A DNA stretch of 64,000 nucleotides from Prevotella sp. tc2-28 (GTDB lineage Bacteria > Bacteroidota > Bacteroidia > Bacteroidales > Bacteroidaceae): the NCBI RefSeq assembly GCF_900107705.1, contig NZ_FNRE01000003.1, positions 207,785 to 271,784 of the forward strand. The letters run 5' to 3'. A model generated the notes under the pieces. The model was given only the letters and a program-made list of their open reading frames with translations, made no database searches and was not told where the DNA came from. Shown piece after piece: positions 17,859 to 26,778 of this stretch. The stretch's first letter is position 1. Each line of letters starts with the position of its first letter. Position numbers and translations under genes: made by a program.

Positions 17859-19424
17859 ATGAGCAAACAATTAGAGAAAATCAAACAACTCATCGAGAAG
17901 CGCGAACAAGCCCGTCTCGGTGGTGGCGAGAAAGCCATACAGAAGCAACACGACAAAGGTAAGTACACCGCTCGCGAGCGTATCGACATGCTACTCGACA
18001 AAGGCTCTTTCGAAGAATATGACATGTTCAAAGAGCACCGTTGCCACAACTTCGGCATGGAGAAGAAGCAGTTCCTGGGCGACGGTGTCGTTGCCGGAAG
18101 CGGTACTATAGACGGTCGTCTGGTATTTGTCTTCGCACAGGACTTCACCGTACACGCCGGTTCACTGAGTGAGACAATGAGCCAGAAGATCTGCAAGGTC
18201 ATGGATATGGCCATGAAGATGGGTGCTCCCGTTATCGGCATCAACGACTCCGGTGGTGCCCGTATTCAGGAAGGTATCAACGCACTGGCTGGTTACGCAG
18301 AGATCTTCGAGCGCAACATCCTGGCATCAGGTGTCATTCCTCAGATTTCAGGTATCTTCGGTCCTTGTGCCGGTGGTGCCGTCTACTCCCCTGCCCTCAC
18401 CGACTTCACCCTTATGATGGAAGGTACATCCTATATGTTCCTGACAGGTCCGAAGGTTGTGAAGACCGTTACCGGCGAGGATATCGACCAGGAGCACCTG
18501 GGTGGTGCCTCTGTTCACGCATCCAAGTCTGGTGTTACCCATTTCACCGCAAAGACAGAGGAAGAGGCAGTAGAAATGTTGAAAACGCTGTTGAGCTACA
18601 TTCCCTCTAACAACATGGAACTGGCACCCCGCAAGAAATGCACAGACCCCATTGACCGTTTGGAGGACTCACTGAACGAGATTATTCCTGAGAACCCCAA
18701 CGAGGCATACGACATGTACAAGGTCATCACAGCCATTACGGATGACAACGAGTTCTTCGAGGTACAGCCTAAGTTTGCCAAGAACATCATCGTAGGCTTT
18801 GCCCGTTTCAACGGTCAGAGTGTCGGTATCGTTGCCAACCAGCCCTCATGCTACGCTGGTGTGCTCGACGTGAATGCTTCTCGTAAGGGTGCTCGTTTCG
18901 TTCGCTTCTGCGATGCCTTCAATATTCCTATCGTTTCACTTGTTGACGTTCCAGGATTCCTGCCTGGCACCGGTCAGGAGTACAACGCCGTCATCCTGCA
19001 CGGAGCCCAGTTGCTCTATGCCTATGGTGAGGCTACCGTTCCCAAGATTACCGTCACGTTGCGCAAGTCGTATGGTGGCTCACACATCGTTATGGGTTCA
19101 AAGCAGTTGCACACCGACCTGAACTACGCATGGCCCTCTGCTGAGATTGCCGTTATGGGTGCCTCTGGTGCTGCTGCCGTTCTCTATGCTAAGGAAGCCA
19201 AGGCCAAGAAGGAAGCCGGCGAGGATGTCAAGGCCTTCATCGCTGAAAAGGAAGAAGAGTACAACGAGTTGTTTGCTAATCCTTATCAGGCAGCCAAGTA
19301 TGGCTATATCGATGATGTCATCGAGCCTCGTAACACGCGTTTCCGCATCTGCCGTGCACTTGCTCAGCTTGCTACCAAGCGTGACGCACTGCCCGCTAAG
19401 AAGCATGGAAACATCCCGATGTAA
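17859..19424 (+). CDS. mmdA: Acyl-CoA carboxylase beta/methylmalonyl-CoA decarboxylase alpha-type carboxyltransferase
   Basis: 521-residue carboxyltransferase of two crotonase-fold halves that moves CO2 between biotin and propionyl-/methylmalonyl-CoA. Signatures include [46 protein letters not shown] and [15 protein letters not shown]. With the upstream epimerase and downstream biotin carrier it forms the last step of propionate formation, but the membrane beta subunit is not in the cluster. The symbol follows the decarboxylase usage; propionyl-CoA carboxylase beta is equally possible by sequence. Confidence 0.9.
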   Translation: MSKQLEKIKQLIEKREQARLGGGEKAIQKQHDKGKYTARERIDMLLDKGSFEEYDMFKEHRCHNFGMEKKQFLGDGVVAGSGTIDGRLVFVFAQDFTVHAGSLSETMSQKICKVMDMAMKMGAPVIGINDSGGARIQEGINALAGYAEIFERNILASGVIPQISGIFGPCAGGAVYSPALTDFTLMMEGTSYMFLTGPKVVKTVTGEDIDQEHLGGASVHASKSGVTHFTAKTEEEAVEMLKTLLSYIPSNNMELAPRKKCTDPIDRLEDSLNEIIPENPNEAYDMYKVITAITDDNEFFEVQPKFAKNIIVGFARFNGQSVGIVANQPSCYAGVLDVNASRKGARFVRFCDAFNIPIVSLVDVPGFLPGTGQEYNAVILHGAQLLYAYGEATVPKITVTLRKSYGGSHIVMGSKQLHTDLNYAWPSAEIAVMGASGAAAVLYAKEAKAKKEAGEDVKAFIAEKEEEYNELFANPYQAAKYGYIDDVIEPRNTRFRICRALAQLATKRDALPAKKHGNIPM

Positions 19425-19442
19425 TACATAACGTAATATTGT

Positions 19443-19592
19443 ATGAAGAACGAAGTTTATGCTGCCATAGCATTGGCACTGCATGAGTTCAAGGGCAACA
19501 ACGTCCACGACAAGGAGCCTGGCATCATTACGATCAATGAGAAGCAGACTCAGTGGAATGGCTATGCCCAGACTATGACCGCACATCCCTGA
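19443..19592 (+). CDS. Small protein resembling the soluble tail of OadG
   Basis: 49 residues ([16 protein letters not shown]... ending QTMTAHP), 18 nt after the carboxyltransferase gene and 26 nt before the biotin carrier gene. From memory, [10 protein letters not shown] and the [13 protein letters not shown] segment resemble the C-terminal tail of Bacteroidetes OadG-type gamma subunits, which contacts the carboxyltransferase. Here that tail stands alone, without the N-terminal membrane helix. Its position between the two catalytic subunits supports a structural role in the complex. The homology is from pattern memory only. Confidence 0.7.
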   Translation: MKNEVYAAIALALHEFKGNNVHDKEPGIITINEKQTQWNGYAQTMTAHP

Positions 19593-19618
19593 AAAGGAAA
19601 ACAAGTAAACAAGAAAAA

Positions 19619-20050
19619 ATGAAGAAAGATTATAAGTACACTATCAACGGCAACAAATACGAAGTTGCCATTGGTGATATCACAGAAAACATCGCCACTG
19701 TGACGGTGAACGGTGAAGAATACAAGGTAGAAATGGAACCGGAACCCGTTGAGGAAAAGAAGGTTGTCGTTCGCCCTGTTGCTGCTCAGGCAAGTGAGCC
19801 TGCCAGTTCAAGTTCGTCAAGTGCTAATGTCAACACCAACAATGCCATCAAGGCCCCGCTGCCTGGCGTTATCACCGCCATCAACGTACAGGTTGGCGAC
19901 GAGGTGAATGTTGGCGACACCCTGCTTGTGTTGGAGGCTATGAAGATGGCCAACAACATCGAGGCCGAGAAAGCCGGCAAGGTGACAGCAATCTGTGTAA
20001 AGCCTGGCCAAAGCGTCATGGAAGACGATGCACTGGTCGTGATAGAATAA
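19619..20050 (+). CDS. Biotin carboxyl carrier protein of the methylmalonyl-CoA enzyme
   Basis: 143 residues. An N-terminal region [16 protein letters not shown] is followed by an Ala/Ser/Pro-rich flexible linker and a biotinyl domain (about 70-143), with the biotinylated lysine in [13 protein letters not shown]. It shuttles CO2 to the carboxyltransferase. The start at 19619 follows the family N-terminus; an in-frame Met 66 bases upstream lies inside the small OadG-like gene. The gene ends just before a strong terminator, so no oadB/mmdB-type gene follows. Confidence 0.93.
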   Translation: MKKDYKYTINGNKYEVAIGDITENIATVTVNGEEYKVEMEPEPVEEKKVVVRPVAAQASEPASSSSSSANVNTNNAIKAPLPGVITAINVQVGDEVNVGDTLLVLEAMKMANNIEAEKAGKVTAICVKPGQSVMEDDALVVIE

Positions 20051-20061
20051 TCAACAACGAT

Positions 20062-20100
20062 AAAAAAAGGCCGCTCGATGATTACCGGGCGGCTTTTTTG
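20062..20100. terminator. Bidirectional terminator between the propionate module and panD
   Basis: GCCGCTCG (20070-20077) pairs with CGGGCGGC (20086-20093), with A7 on the left and T6 on the right. It can stop transcription from both convergent units. Confidence 0.9.
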
Positions 20101-20115
20101 TTGATAGCACTCTGT

Positions 20116-20460
20116 TTACAACTTATTACCTTCTCCTGGGAAAACCACAGTAGGCTCAAACTGCTTGGCTTCCTCGAAATCCATCATTGCATAGGAGATG
20201 ATGATACATACATCACCCACCTGCACCTTACGGGCAGCAGCTCCATTCAGACAGATACACCCAGAGCCCCGCTCACCTTTTATGATATAGGTCTCGAAAC
20301 GCTCACCATTGTTGTTGTCCACAATCTGAACCTTCTCGCCGGCAATCAGGTTTGCAGCATCCATGAGATCCTCGTCAATCGTGATACTGCCCATATAGTT
20401 GAGATTAGCCTCAGTCACCGTAACACAGTGAAGCTTAGACTTCAACACTTCTATCATCAT
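20116..20460 (-). CDS. panD: Aspartate 1-decarboxylase
   Basis: 114-residue proenzyme that makes beta-alanine for pantothenate. The self-cleavage site is the Gly-Ser of YMGSITID (Gly24-Ser25 from the first Met), which generates the pyruvoyl group, and [16 protein letters not shown] is the conserved active-site region. It follows panC on the same strand by 36 nt. Two Mets start the frame and either could be used. Confidence 0.95.
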   Translation of the reverse strand: MMIEVLKSKLHCVTVTEANLNYMGSITIDEDLMDAANLIAGEKVQIVDNNNGERFETYIIKGERGSGCICLNGAAARKVQVGDVCIIISYAMMDFEEAKQFEPTVVFPGEGNKL

Positions 20461-20496
20461 CTTTATCTTCTCTTTGACAATTTACGGTTTGACAAA

Positions 20497-21351
20497 TTAC
20501 TCCTTATACTTGATGTGGTCAATGAGTCGGATAGGTGTCTTTCCGCAGTAGACGGTGATACAGCCAACCACATAAGGGGTATCATCCCAATTTTCCACAT
20601 CTTGCAACGTGTTTCCATCGACGATAGAGAAATACTCCACATCCAAACCATCCACCGCATTGATGTCAGCAACGACCTTGTCATGAGTCTCCTTCACCGT
20701 GTGCTTCTTGGCATAAGCCAGACTGGACTTCAACGCCTTGTAGATGTTCGGAGCGATAGCACGTTCCTCCTTGGACAGCAAGGTGTTACGACTGCTGCGG
20801 GCCAGTCCGTCATCATCACGGACAATGTCACATTCCACAATCTGTACAGGTATTCCCAGGTGGCGCACCATAGCCTTGACAACGGCTATCTGCTGCCAGT
20901 CCTTCTCTCCGAAATAGGCCCTTGTAGGCTTCACGATGTAAAACAGACGACTGACTACCTGACAAACACCATTGAAATGGCCAGGGCGATGGGCTCCCTC
21001 CATCACGGTAGACACCGGAGGATATTCGAAATGACGGTTATCTGGAGTTGGATACATCTCCTCCACAGAAGGAGCCAGCACATAGTCTGCACCACACTGT
21101 TCAAGCAGTTGGCAGTCGGCTTCCAACGTACGAGGATAGTTCTTCAGGTCATTCTTGTCATTAAACTGTGTAGGATTAACAAACACAGAAACTACTGTTA
21201 TCCCGTTCTCGGCAACACTACGTCTTACGAGTGATGCGTGTCCCTCATGCAGGGCGCCCATTGTAGGAACAAGCCCTATTTCCTTTCCTTGCTTGCGGTC
21301 GTCAAACAACTGATTTTGCAGATCCGCAATCTTATTAAAAACTTTTATCAT
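20497..21351 (-). CDS. panC: Pantothenate synthetase
   Basis: 284-residue ATP-dependent ligase that joins pantoate and beta-alanine. Signatures are the nucleotidyltransferase [10 protein letters not shown] (HxGH), FVNPTQF and the KMSKS-like SSRNTLLS. The frame extends 70 codons upstream, but that extension is non-coding in character, and the Met at 21351 (MIKVFNKI) fits the family. It lies next to panD and is divergent from the glycogen synthase-like gene, an arrangement I recall from other Bacteroidetes. Confidence 0.95.
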   Translation of the reverse strand: MIKVFNKIADLQNQLFDDRKQGKEIGLVPTMGALHEGHASLVRRSVAENGITVVSVFVNPTQFNDKNDLKNYPRTLEADCQLLEQCGADYVLAPSVEEMYPTPDNRHFEYPPVSTVMEGAHRPGHFNGVCQVVSRLFYIVKPTRAYFGEKDWQQIAVVKAMVRHLGIPVQIVECDIVRDDDGLARSSRNTLLSKEERAIAPNIYKALKSSLAYAKKHTVKETHDKVVADINAVDGLDVEYFSIVDGNTLQDVENWDDTPYVVGCITVYCGKTPIRLIDHIKYKE

Positions 21352-21503
21352 TGATGCATTAACGATTTTCGCATTGTCTCTTAGCGGGTGCAAAATAACA
21401 ACATTTTTATCAAATAAGGAAAAAATATCGTGAAAATATGCCAAATTCAAGCCTAAAAAAACTAAAATATGCACGTTTTTGTGGTTTTGTGAAATAAAAT
21501 TCG

Positions 21504-21511
21504 TATCTTTG
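21504..21511 (+). promoter_or_regulatory. -7 box of the glycogen synthase-like gene
   Basis: TATCTTTG, 20 nt before the ATG at 21532. A TTTG lies 22 nt further upstream, slightly longer spacing than ideal. Confidence 0.6.
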
Positions 21512-21531
21512 CAAAGGTTAAATACTATAAT

Positions 21532-22329
21532 ATGGCAAAGAAGATACTGTTCATCAATCAAGAGATTGTTCCCTATGTACCCGATAGCGACTTGTCACTT
21601 ATGGGAAAAGCACTTCCCCAGGCTATGCTGGAGAATGGGCACGAGATTCGCACGTTTATGCCCAAATGGGGTAATATCAATGAGCGTCGCGGTCAACTGC
21701 ATGAGGTGATACGACTCTCAGGAATGAATCTGATTATCGACGATACCGATCACCCCTTGATTATCAAGGTGGCTTCCATCGCCCAGACACGTATACAGGT
21801 CTATTTCATTGACAATGACGACTATTTCTCAAAACGTCAAATGACGGTCAATGAGAATGGCGAAGACTACGCTGACAACGGTGAGCGCGCCATCTTCTTT
21901 GCACGTGGTGTCCTCGAGACGGTAAAGAAACTGCGTTGGGTGCCCGACATCATCCACGTCCAGGGATGGATGAGTGCCATTGTTCCCCTCTACGTGAAAA
22001 CAGCCTATCATGAGGAGCCCTCTTTCGCCAGTACGAAGGTAGTCACCTCGCTATTCCCCACAACGATGAACTCGCAGCTTGACGAGAACTTCAAGCAATG
22101 CATTGAGTTCCGCGACGCCAAGGCTTCGCTGCTGAAAAACTACAACGACCGGTTCGACTTCGAAGAGTTAAACAAACTGGCTATTGATTACAGCGACGGC
22201 GTGATAGCAGCCCATCAGAATGTCAGCGAGAGCCTGATGAAATATGCCGCTGACAAGAACATCCCAACCCTGGCCTATCCCGGAGAGGATTTCCAGAATG
22301 CCTACGAGGAGTTCTACGAGAAGATATAA
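21532..22329 (+). CDS. Glycogen/starch synthase N-terminal domain protein
   Basis: 265 residues corresponding only to the N-terminal (GT5, starch synthase catalytic) Rossmann half of a glycogen synthase. It has [20 protein letters not shown], where the classical ADP-glucose loop KTGGL is replaced by SLMGK, then [15 protein letters not shown]. The second GT-B domain that completes the nucleotide-sugar site is missing. This short form is common in Bacteroidetes next to panC, and whether it is catalytic alone is unclear. A DUF4270 lipoprotein follows by 53 nt. Confidence 0.8.
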   Translation: MAKKILFINQEIVPYVPDSDLSLMGKALPQAMLENGHEIRTFMPKWGNINERRGQLHEVIRLSGMNLIIDDTDHPLIIKVASIAQTRIQVYFIDNDDYFSKRQMTVNENGEDYADNGERAIFFARGVLETVKKLRWVPDIIHVQGWMSAIVPLYVKTAYHEEPSFASTKVVTSLFPTTMNSQLDENFKQCIEFRDAKASLLKNYNDRFDFEELNKLAIDYSDGVIAAHQNVSESLMKYAADKNIPTLAYPGEDFQNAYEEFYEKI

Positions 22330-22382
22330 AAGATATCATACAACATATTCAAGGATAATATCATTAAGATAAAGACACTTCA

Positions 22383-23840
22383 ATGATGAGAAAACTGATT
22401 CTTGCAGCGATTGCGCTCACGACAGCGGCAATCGTTTCATGTAGTGACAATACCAGCACATTAGGCAACACGCTGACCATAGAGGCAGACCAATATGACG
22501 TGCTGACGGACACCTTTGACGTGGCTACCCGCTCCATCAAACTCGACTCCGTACTGTCCAACAGCGTTTATAGTTACCTCGGTCGACTGAAAGACCCAGA
22601 GACGGGTTCCTATATCACTAGCGACTACATGACCCAGTTCAACATACTGGACAACCAAGCATCTAAACTGTTCCCCGACGTTGACGAAATGATAGAAAAG
22701 GGAGCCGAGTTCCCGGGATATGCCGACTCTTGCTATGTCTCCATCGTTATCAACAGCTATCAAGGCGACTCGCTGGCTGCCATGAAACTGAGAATGATGG
22801 AACTGGGCAAGCCCGTGGAAGAAGGGGTTATCTACTACACCAACTTCGATCCTGAGAAGAAAGGCTATATCCGTCAGGACGACTATGCCATTGAACAAGA
22901 CTACGTCTACTCGATGGTCGACCTGACTAATAGTGACAGTCTGCGCAACGTTTACCGAACAAAAGGTTATTACGAAAGCATTGACGTCCCCTTGAACAAG
23001 ACATACATCGACAAGGATGGCAATAGCTATATGAACTACGGTACTTATATCATGGAGACCTATTATAAGCATCCGGAGTATTTCAAGAATTCCCAGACCT
23101 TTATCCGTAAGGTATGCCCGGGGTTCTACTTCAAATGCATTGACGGACTGGGCGTTATGTCGGAAGTCGCCTACACCCAGCTAAGGGTTTTCTACCACTA
23201 CTCCATCGGTGACGTAATCTACTCAGTAAGCCGCAATTTCAACGGAACGGAGGAGGTATTGCAAACTACCCATATCACCAACGACAAGACACGCATCGAC
23301 CCCTTGGTTGAAGACGACGAATGTACCTATCTGAAGACGCCTGCGGGCATCTGTACGGAGGTTACACTGCCCGTCGAAAACATCAAGATGGGACATGAAA
23401 GCGACTCACTGACCTCTGCACGCATCGTTTTCAGCCGAATGACGGAGAAGAACGATTTCAGCGACTATGTATTGGAGGAGCCCACCAACCTGCTGATGGT
23501 GCCAAGCGACAGCCTTTACAGCTTCTTCGAACGTAACGGCATGCCCAACAACAAGACATCTTATCTGGCCACGTTCAACTCAACGTACAAGACCTATACA
23601 TTCAACAACCTCTCCGCGCTGATTAACCACATGTGGGCACAACGCAACAAGACGCCCAACTGGAACAAGGTGATACTTATTCCCGTACAGGTGGAGACGA
23701 CAGGTTCTTCTACAACAACGACAACTGTGGCTACCGTTTCCAACGAGATGAACATCAACAGCGTAAGACTGGTAGGCGGAAAAGCCAACAAGCACCAGCC
23801 CGTACGCATCAGTATCATCTACAACAGAGGATATGACTGA
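22383..23840 (+). CDS. DUF4270 lipoprotein
   Basis: 485 residues with a lipoprotein signal (lipobox AAIVSC, Cys about 20), then a beta-rich region containing DPETGSYITSDYMTQFN, an early landmark of DUF4270. The function of this Bacteroidetes envelope family is unknown. It lies directly after the half glycogen synthase, a neighbourhood I recall from other genomes. Its stop overlaps the start of the next small gene by one base. Confidence 0.85.
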   Translation: MMRKLILAAIALTTAAIVSCSDNTSTLGNTLTIEADQYDVLTDTFDVATRSIKLDSVLSNSVYSYLGRLKDPETGSYITSDYMTQFNILDNQASKLFPDVDEMIEKGAEFPGYADSCYVSIVINSYQGDSLAAMKLRMMELGKPVEEGVIYYTNFDPEKKGYIRQDDYAIEQDYVYSMVDLTNSDSLRNVYRTKGYYESIDVPLNKTYIDKDGNSYMNYGTYIMETYYKHPEYFKNSQTFIRKVCPGFYFKCIDGLGVMSEVAYTQLRVFYHYSIGDVIYSVSRNFNGTEEVLQTTHITNDKTRIDPLVEDDECTYLKTPAGICTEVTLPVENIKMGHESDSLTSARIVFSRMTEKNDFSDYVLEEPTNLLMVPSDSLYSFFERNGMPNNKTSYLATFNSTYKTYTFNNLSALINHMWAQRNKTPNWNKVILIPVQVETTGSSTTTTTVATVSNEMNINSVRLVGGKANKHQPVRISIIYNRGYD

Positions 23841-23971
23841 TGGCAGATAATTTCCTGGAAAAGCACTACGAGGAGTACGAAGCGCGCAAGGCAGCCTATC
23901 TGCGTAAGAAGAAGCATCTGCCCAAAATAAAGCATCATCTTCCGGAACGTCCAGAGGATGATGCCTTATAG
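23840..23971 (+). CDS. Small basic-acidic protein of unknown function
   Basis: 43 residues, starting MADNFLEKHYEEYEARKAAY with a lysine cluster RKKKHLPKIKHH and ending PERPEDDAL. The ATG shares a base with the DUF4270 stop (TGATG), which points to translational coupling. Highly charged, predicted helical, no membrane segment. I recall similar small proteins at this place in related genomes but know no function. Confidence 0.7.
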   Translation: MADNFLEKHYEEYEARKAAYLRKKKHLPKIKHHLPERPEDDAL

Positions 23972-23992
23972 TATCTGACTCCTAGCGGTTGC

Positions 23993-26317
23993 CTATCCGA
24001 CAATCGTATATTTCGCAAACTTCAAGAGCAGTTGCTTTGTGCCTGCATTCTTGAACTCCACGGTGGCTTTGGTGTTCTCGCCTGAGCCTTCAATCTTTAT
24101 CACCCTGCCAATGCCAAAACGCTGGTGCTCAATGACGTTACCTTCTTGCAAGCCAATATTGCCGATGGCTGACTGGGCGCGTGGCGCCTCTTGACGGACA
24201 GGCACCAGACGAGGTTTCGGTTCTGCCATAAACTGGGTGGCAACAGGGCGTGGGTTCTGAACGGGACGACGGTAACTTGCGGAACTGCCAAAGCTCGGTG
24301 CTGTCGTACGGCTGCTCATACCAGGCAAGCCCGAATTTCCTTCTACCCGCAGCAGACTCGGGTCAATATCCTTGATGAATCGCGACGGGGTGTCATACTC
24401 CATCTTACCATAGCGAAAGCGGTTCTGCGCACAGGTCAGAATGCAATGTTTCTCCGCACGCGTGATGGCCACATACAGCAGACGACGCTCTTCCTCCAAC
24501 TCACGGGCAGAGTTCACACACATGGGTGACGGGAAGATATTCTCCTCCAAGCCGACGACAAACACAGTAGGGAACTCCAAGCCCTTGGCTGAGTGAATGG
24601 TCATCAACGTCACCTTAGGCTGTTCCTCGTCACCCTCACTGTCCAGGTCGGTCAGCAAGGCCACCTCCTGCAAGAAGTCACTCAGTCCCAGTTCCTCCTC
24701 GCGGCCTTCCTCTCTGCGACTCTCCACAAAGTCCTGCATACCGCCCAGGAATTCCTCCAGATTTTCCTGTCGCGACAAGTCCTCCGGGTTGTTCGAGCTA
24801 TAGATATCCTTGCTGATGCCACTCTCCATAATGATGCTGTGACCCAGTTCGTAGGCATCCTCTTTATCAATGCGCTCACGCCATCCCTCTATCAGCTGTT
24901 TGAACGCCTCCAGTTTCGTCAGCGTTCCCTTGGCCAATTTCAAGTCGAAGACGATTGGCTGACTGATGACCTGCCACAGGCTGACATTGTTTGCGTTGGC
25001 TGTCTCTACAATCTTACCCACCGTTGTATCTCCGATGCCACGAGTCGGATAGTTGATGATGCGTCGCAAAGCCTCCTCGTCATTGGGGTTTGCCACCACG
25101 CGGAAATAGGCTATCACATCCTTGATCTCCTTGCGCTGATAGAAGCTCAAGCCTCCATAGATACGATATGGAATACCATCCTTGCGCATCTGTTCCTCGA
25201 ACGAACGGCTCTGGGCATTCGTACGGTAGAGAATGGCAAAATCACTATACTCACACCTATCCTGCCTGCGTAACCGTTTGATATCGTTGCACACGATGAT
25301 TGCCTCCTCCTTATCGCTGTAGGCGGGTTTCAAGGTCAGGCGCTCGCCCTGTTCATTCTCGCTGAACACATCCTTGTGAATCTGCCGTTCGTTCTTGCGT
25401 ATCAAGCTGTTGGCAGCCTGCACGATAAGTTGTGTCGAACGGTAGTTCTGTTCCAGCTTATACAACTTCGCACCATTGTACTGCTTCTGGAAGTCCAGGA
25501 TATTGTCAATGTTAGCCCCACGGAAACTATAGATACTTTGTGCATCGTCGCCAACCACACAGACGCGTCCATGCTCCTTGGTCAGTTGCAGCACGATGGC
25601 CTGTTGCGCAAAATTCGTATCCTGATACTCGTCCACCAGCACGTATTGGAATCGCTCCACATACTTCTGGCGAATGTCCTCGTGGTCTCTCAGCAGCACG
25701 AAAGTATATACCAGCAGGTCGTCAAAGTCCATCGCATTCGCCTGTCGGCATCTTTCCGCGTACCTATTATATATATTAGTCACCATGGGGCGCTTATGCT
25801 GAATATCATCCTTCGACCACGAACTGACGGCATACTGCTGAGGGAGCAGCAAGTGGTTCTTCGCCATCGATATACGGTCAGCCACCGAAGCAGCCTTGTA
25901 CACCTTGTCGTCAAGTTGCATTTCCTTGATGATGCTCTTCACCAGCGAACGAGAGTCCGACTGGTCATAGATAGTGAAATTGGAGCCAAAACCAATCTGC
26001 TCAGCCTCAGCCCTCAAAATGCGGGCGAATACCGAGTGGAACGTTCCCATCTGCAGACGCATAGCACGCTCTTGGCCAACCAGTCTGCCTATGCGCTCCT
26101 TCATCTCACGTGCGGCCTTGTTGGTAAACGTCAGCGCGAGAATATTCCACGGAGCCATATTGTACTGCGCTAGCAAATAGGCTATCTTATACGTCAGCAC
26201 ACGCGTCTTTCCCGAACCAGCACCGGCAATCACCAGCTGTGGACCGTCGCAATATACCACCGCCTCCCGCTGACTCTCGTTCAGTTGCGCCAACAAACTA
26301 TCATCGAAATCTCCCAT
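23993..26317 (-). CDS. UvrD/PcrA-family ATP-dependent DNA helicase
   Basis: 774-residue SF1A 3'-5' helicase. Walker A is AGAGSGKTRVL, then LTFTNKAAREMKER (Ia), VDEYQDTN (II), GDDAQSIYSFRGA (III), EQNYRST (IV), VTLMTIHSAKGLEFP (V) and LLYVAITRAE (VI). The C-terminus carries VIEHQRFGIGRVIKIEG, the Tudor-like domain that in PcrA contacts RNA polymerase. Roles: nucleotide excision repair and replication restart. No promoter was seen close to the start. Confidence 0.93.
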   Translation of the reverse strand: MGDFDDSLLAQLNESQREAVVYCDGPQLVIAGAGSGKTRVLTYKIAYLLAQYNMAPWNILALTFTNKAAREMKERIGRLVGQERAMRLQMGTFHSVFARILRAEAEQIGFGSNFTIYDQSDSRSLVKSIIKEMQLDDKVYKAASVADRISMAKNHLLLPQQYAVSSWSKDDIQHKRPMVTNIYNRYAERCRQANAMDFDDLLVYTFVLLRDHEDIRQKYVERFQYVLVDEYQDTNFAQQAIVLQLTKEHGRVCVVGDDAQSIYSFRGANIDNILDFQKQYNGAKLYKLEQNYRSTQLIVQAANSLIRKNERQIHKDVFSENEQGERLTLKPAYSDKEEAIIVCNDIKRLRRQDRCEYSDFAILYRTNAQSRSFEEQMRKDGIPYRIYGGLSFYQRKEIKDVIAYFRVVANPNDEEALRRIINYPTRGIGDTTVGKIVETANANNVSLWQVISQPIVFDLKLAKGTLTKLEAFKQLIEGWRERIDKEDAYELGHSIIMESGISKDIYSSNNPEDLSRQENLEEFLGGMQDFVESRREEGREEELGLSDFLQEVALLTDLDSEGDEEQPKVTLMTIHSAKGLEFPTVFVVGLEENIFPSPMCVNSARELEEERRLLYVAITRAEKHCILTCAQNRFRYGKMEYDTPSRFIKDIDPSLLRVEGNSGLPGMSSRTTAPSFGSSASYRRPVQNPRPVATQFMAEPKPRLVPVRQEAPRAQSAIGNIGLQEGNVIEHQRFGIGRVIKIEGSGENTKATVEFKNAGTKQLLLKFAKYTIVG

Positions 26318-26454
26318 ACCTTTTTTCTTTTAGCCCACAAATTTACAAAGAATCCATGAGATAACCAAATTTGTTTTCAGTTCTTCACTTACTTAATTCA
26401 TCAATATGCCAAATTTTTGCATTTTGCCATATTACCATATTTTTCATCAAATTC

Positions 26455-26485
26455 TTTGCCGTTCCAGAATCTTTTACTATCTTTG
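26455..26485 (+). promoter_or_regulatory. Promoter of the BspA-like gene (TTTG-N19-TATCTTTG)
   Basis: TTTG at 26455-26458 and TATCTTTG at 26478-26485, spaced by exactly 19 nt. It is nearly 300 nt upstream of the coding start, which implies a long leader. Confidence 0.8.
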
Positions 26486-26488
26486 CAA

Positions 26489-26778
26489 GCAGAACAATAA
26501 TGTTTAACCCCTAAAACGATAGTTGCCTATGGGCTGAAGAAAGATATAAATTTAAAAAGGACATATAGGATGAATATCCACTTTTAGATTCTTGTTGTTC
26601 GAAATCGGCAAAATTTCACAAACAGTTTCAAGAACTGAAGTTGGAGTTCGCGCCTGATGGCGTGGGCTTTTACTCGTTTAAGAAACTAGGTGTTTGCCGA
26701 TACCTGAACAACGTAGACGAAGTAAGTAGTCCACGTTTTCTTTTTGTATATATTCAATCTAAAAACAATATTAAAACT
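26489..26778 (+). promoter_or_regulatory. Long structured 5' leader of the BspA-like gene, with terminator-like hairpin
   Basis: About 290 nt between the promoter and the signal-peptide Met. It contains a small hairpin GGATGAATATCC, the tiny open frame MNIHF, and near the 3' end a long stem: CGTGGGCTTTTACTC (26661-26675) against GAAGTAAGTAGTCCACG (26719-26735), with an inner AGGT/ACCT hairpin (26688-26705). A T-rich tract TTTTCTTTTT follows at 26736-26745. That is an intrinsic-terminator shape inside the leader, suggesting attenuation. No named riboswitch was recognised. Confidence 0.6.

Noticed and set aside
20098..21234. Open frame of 378 codons on the plus strand
   Set aside because: It lies antisense to panD and panC, both with clear family motifs. 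It has no promoter and its composition is that of a shadow frame.
24593..26173. Long antisense frames across the UvrD/PcrA gene
   Set aside because: The minus-strand gene has all helicase motifs in order, and the plus-strand frames are shadows.
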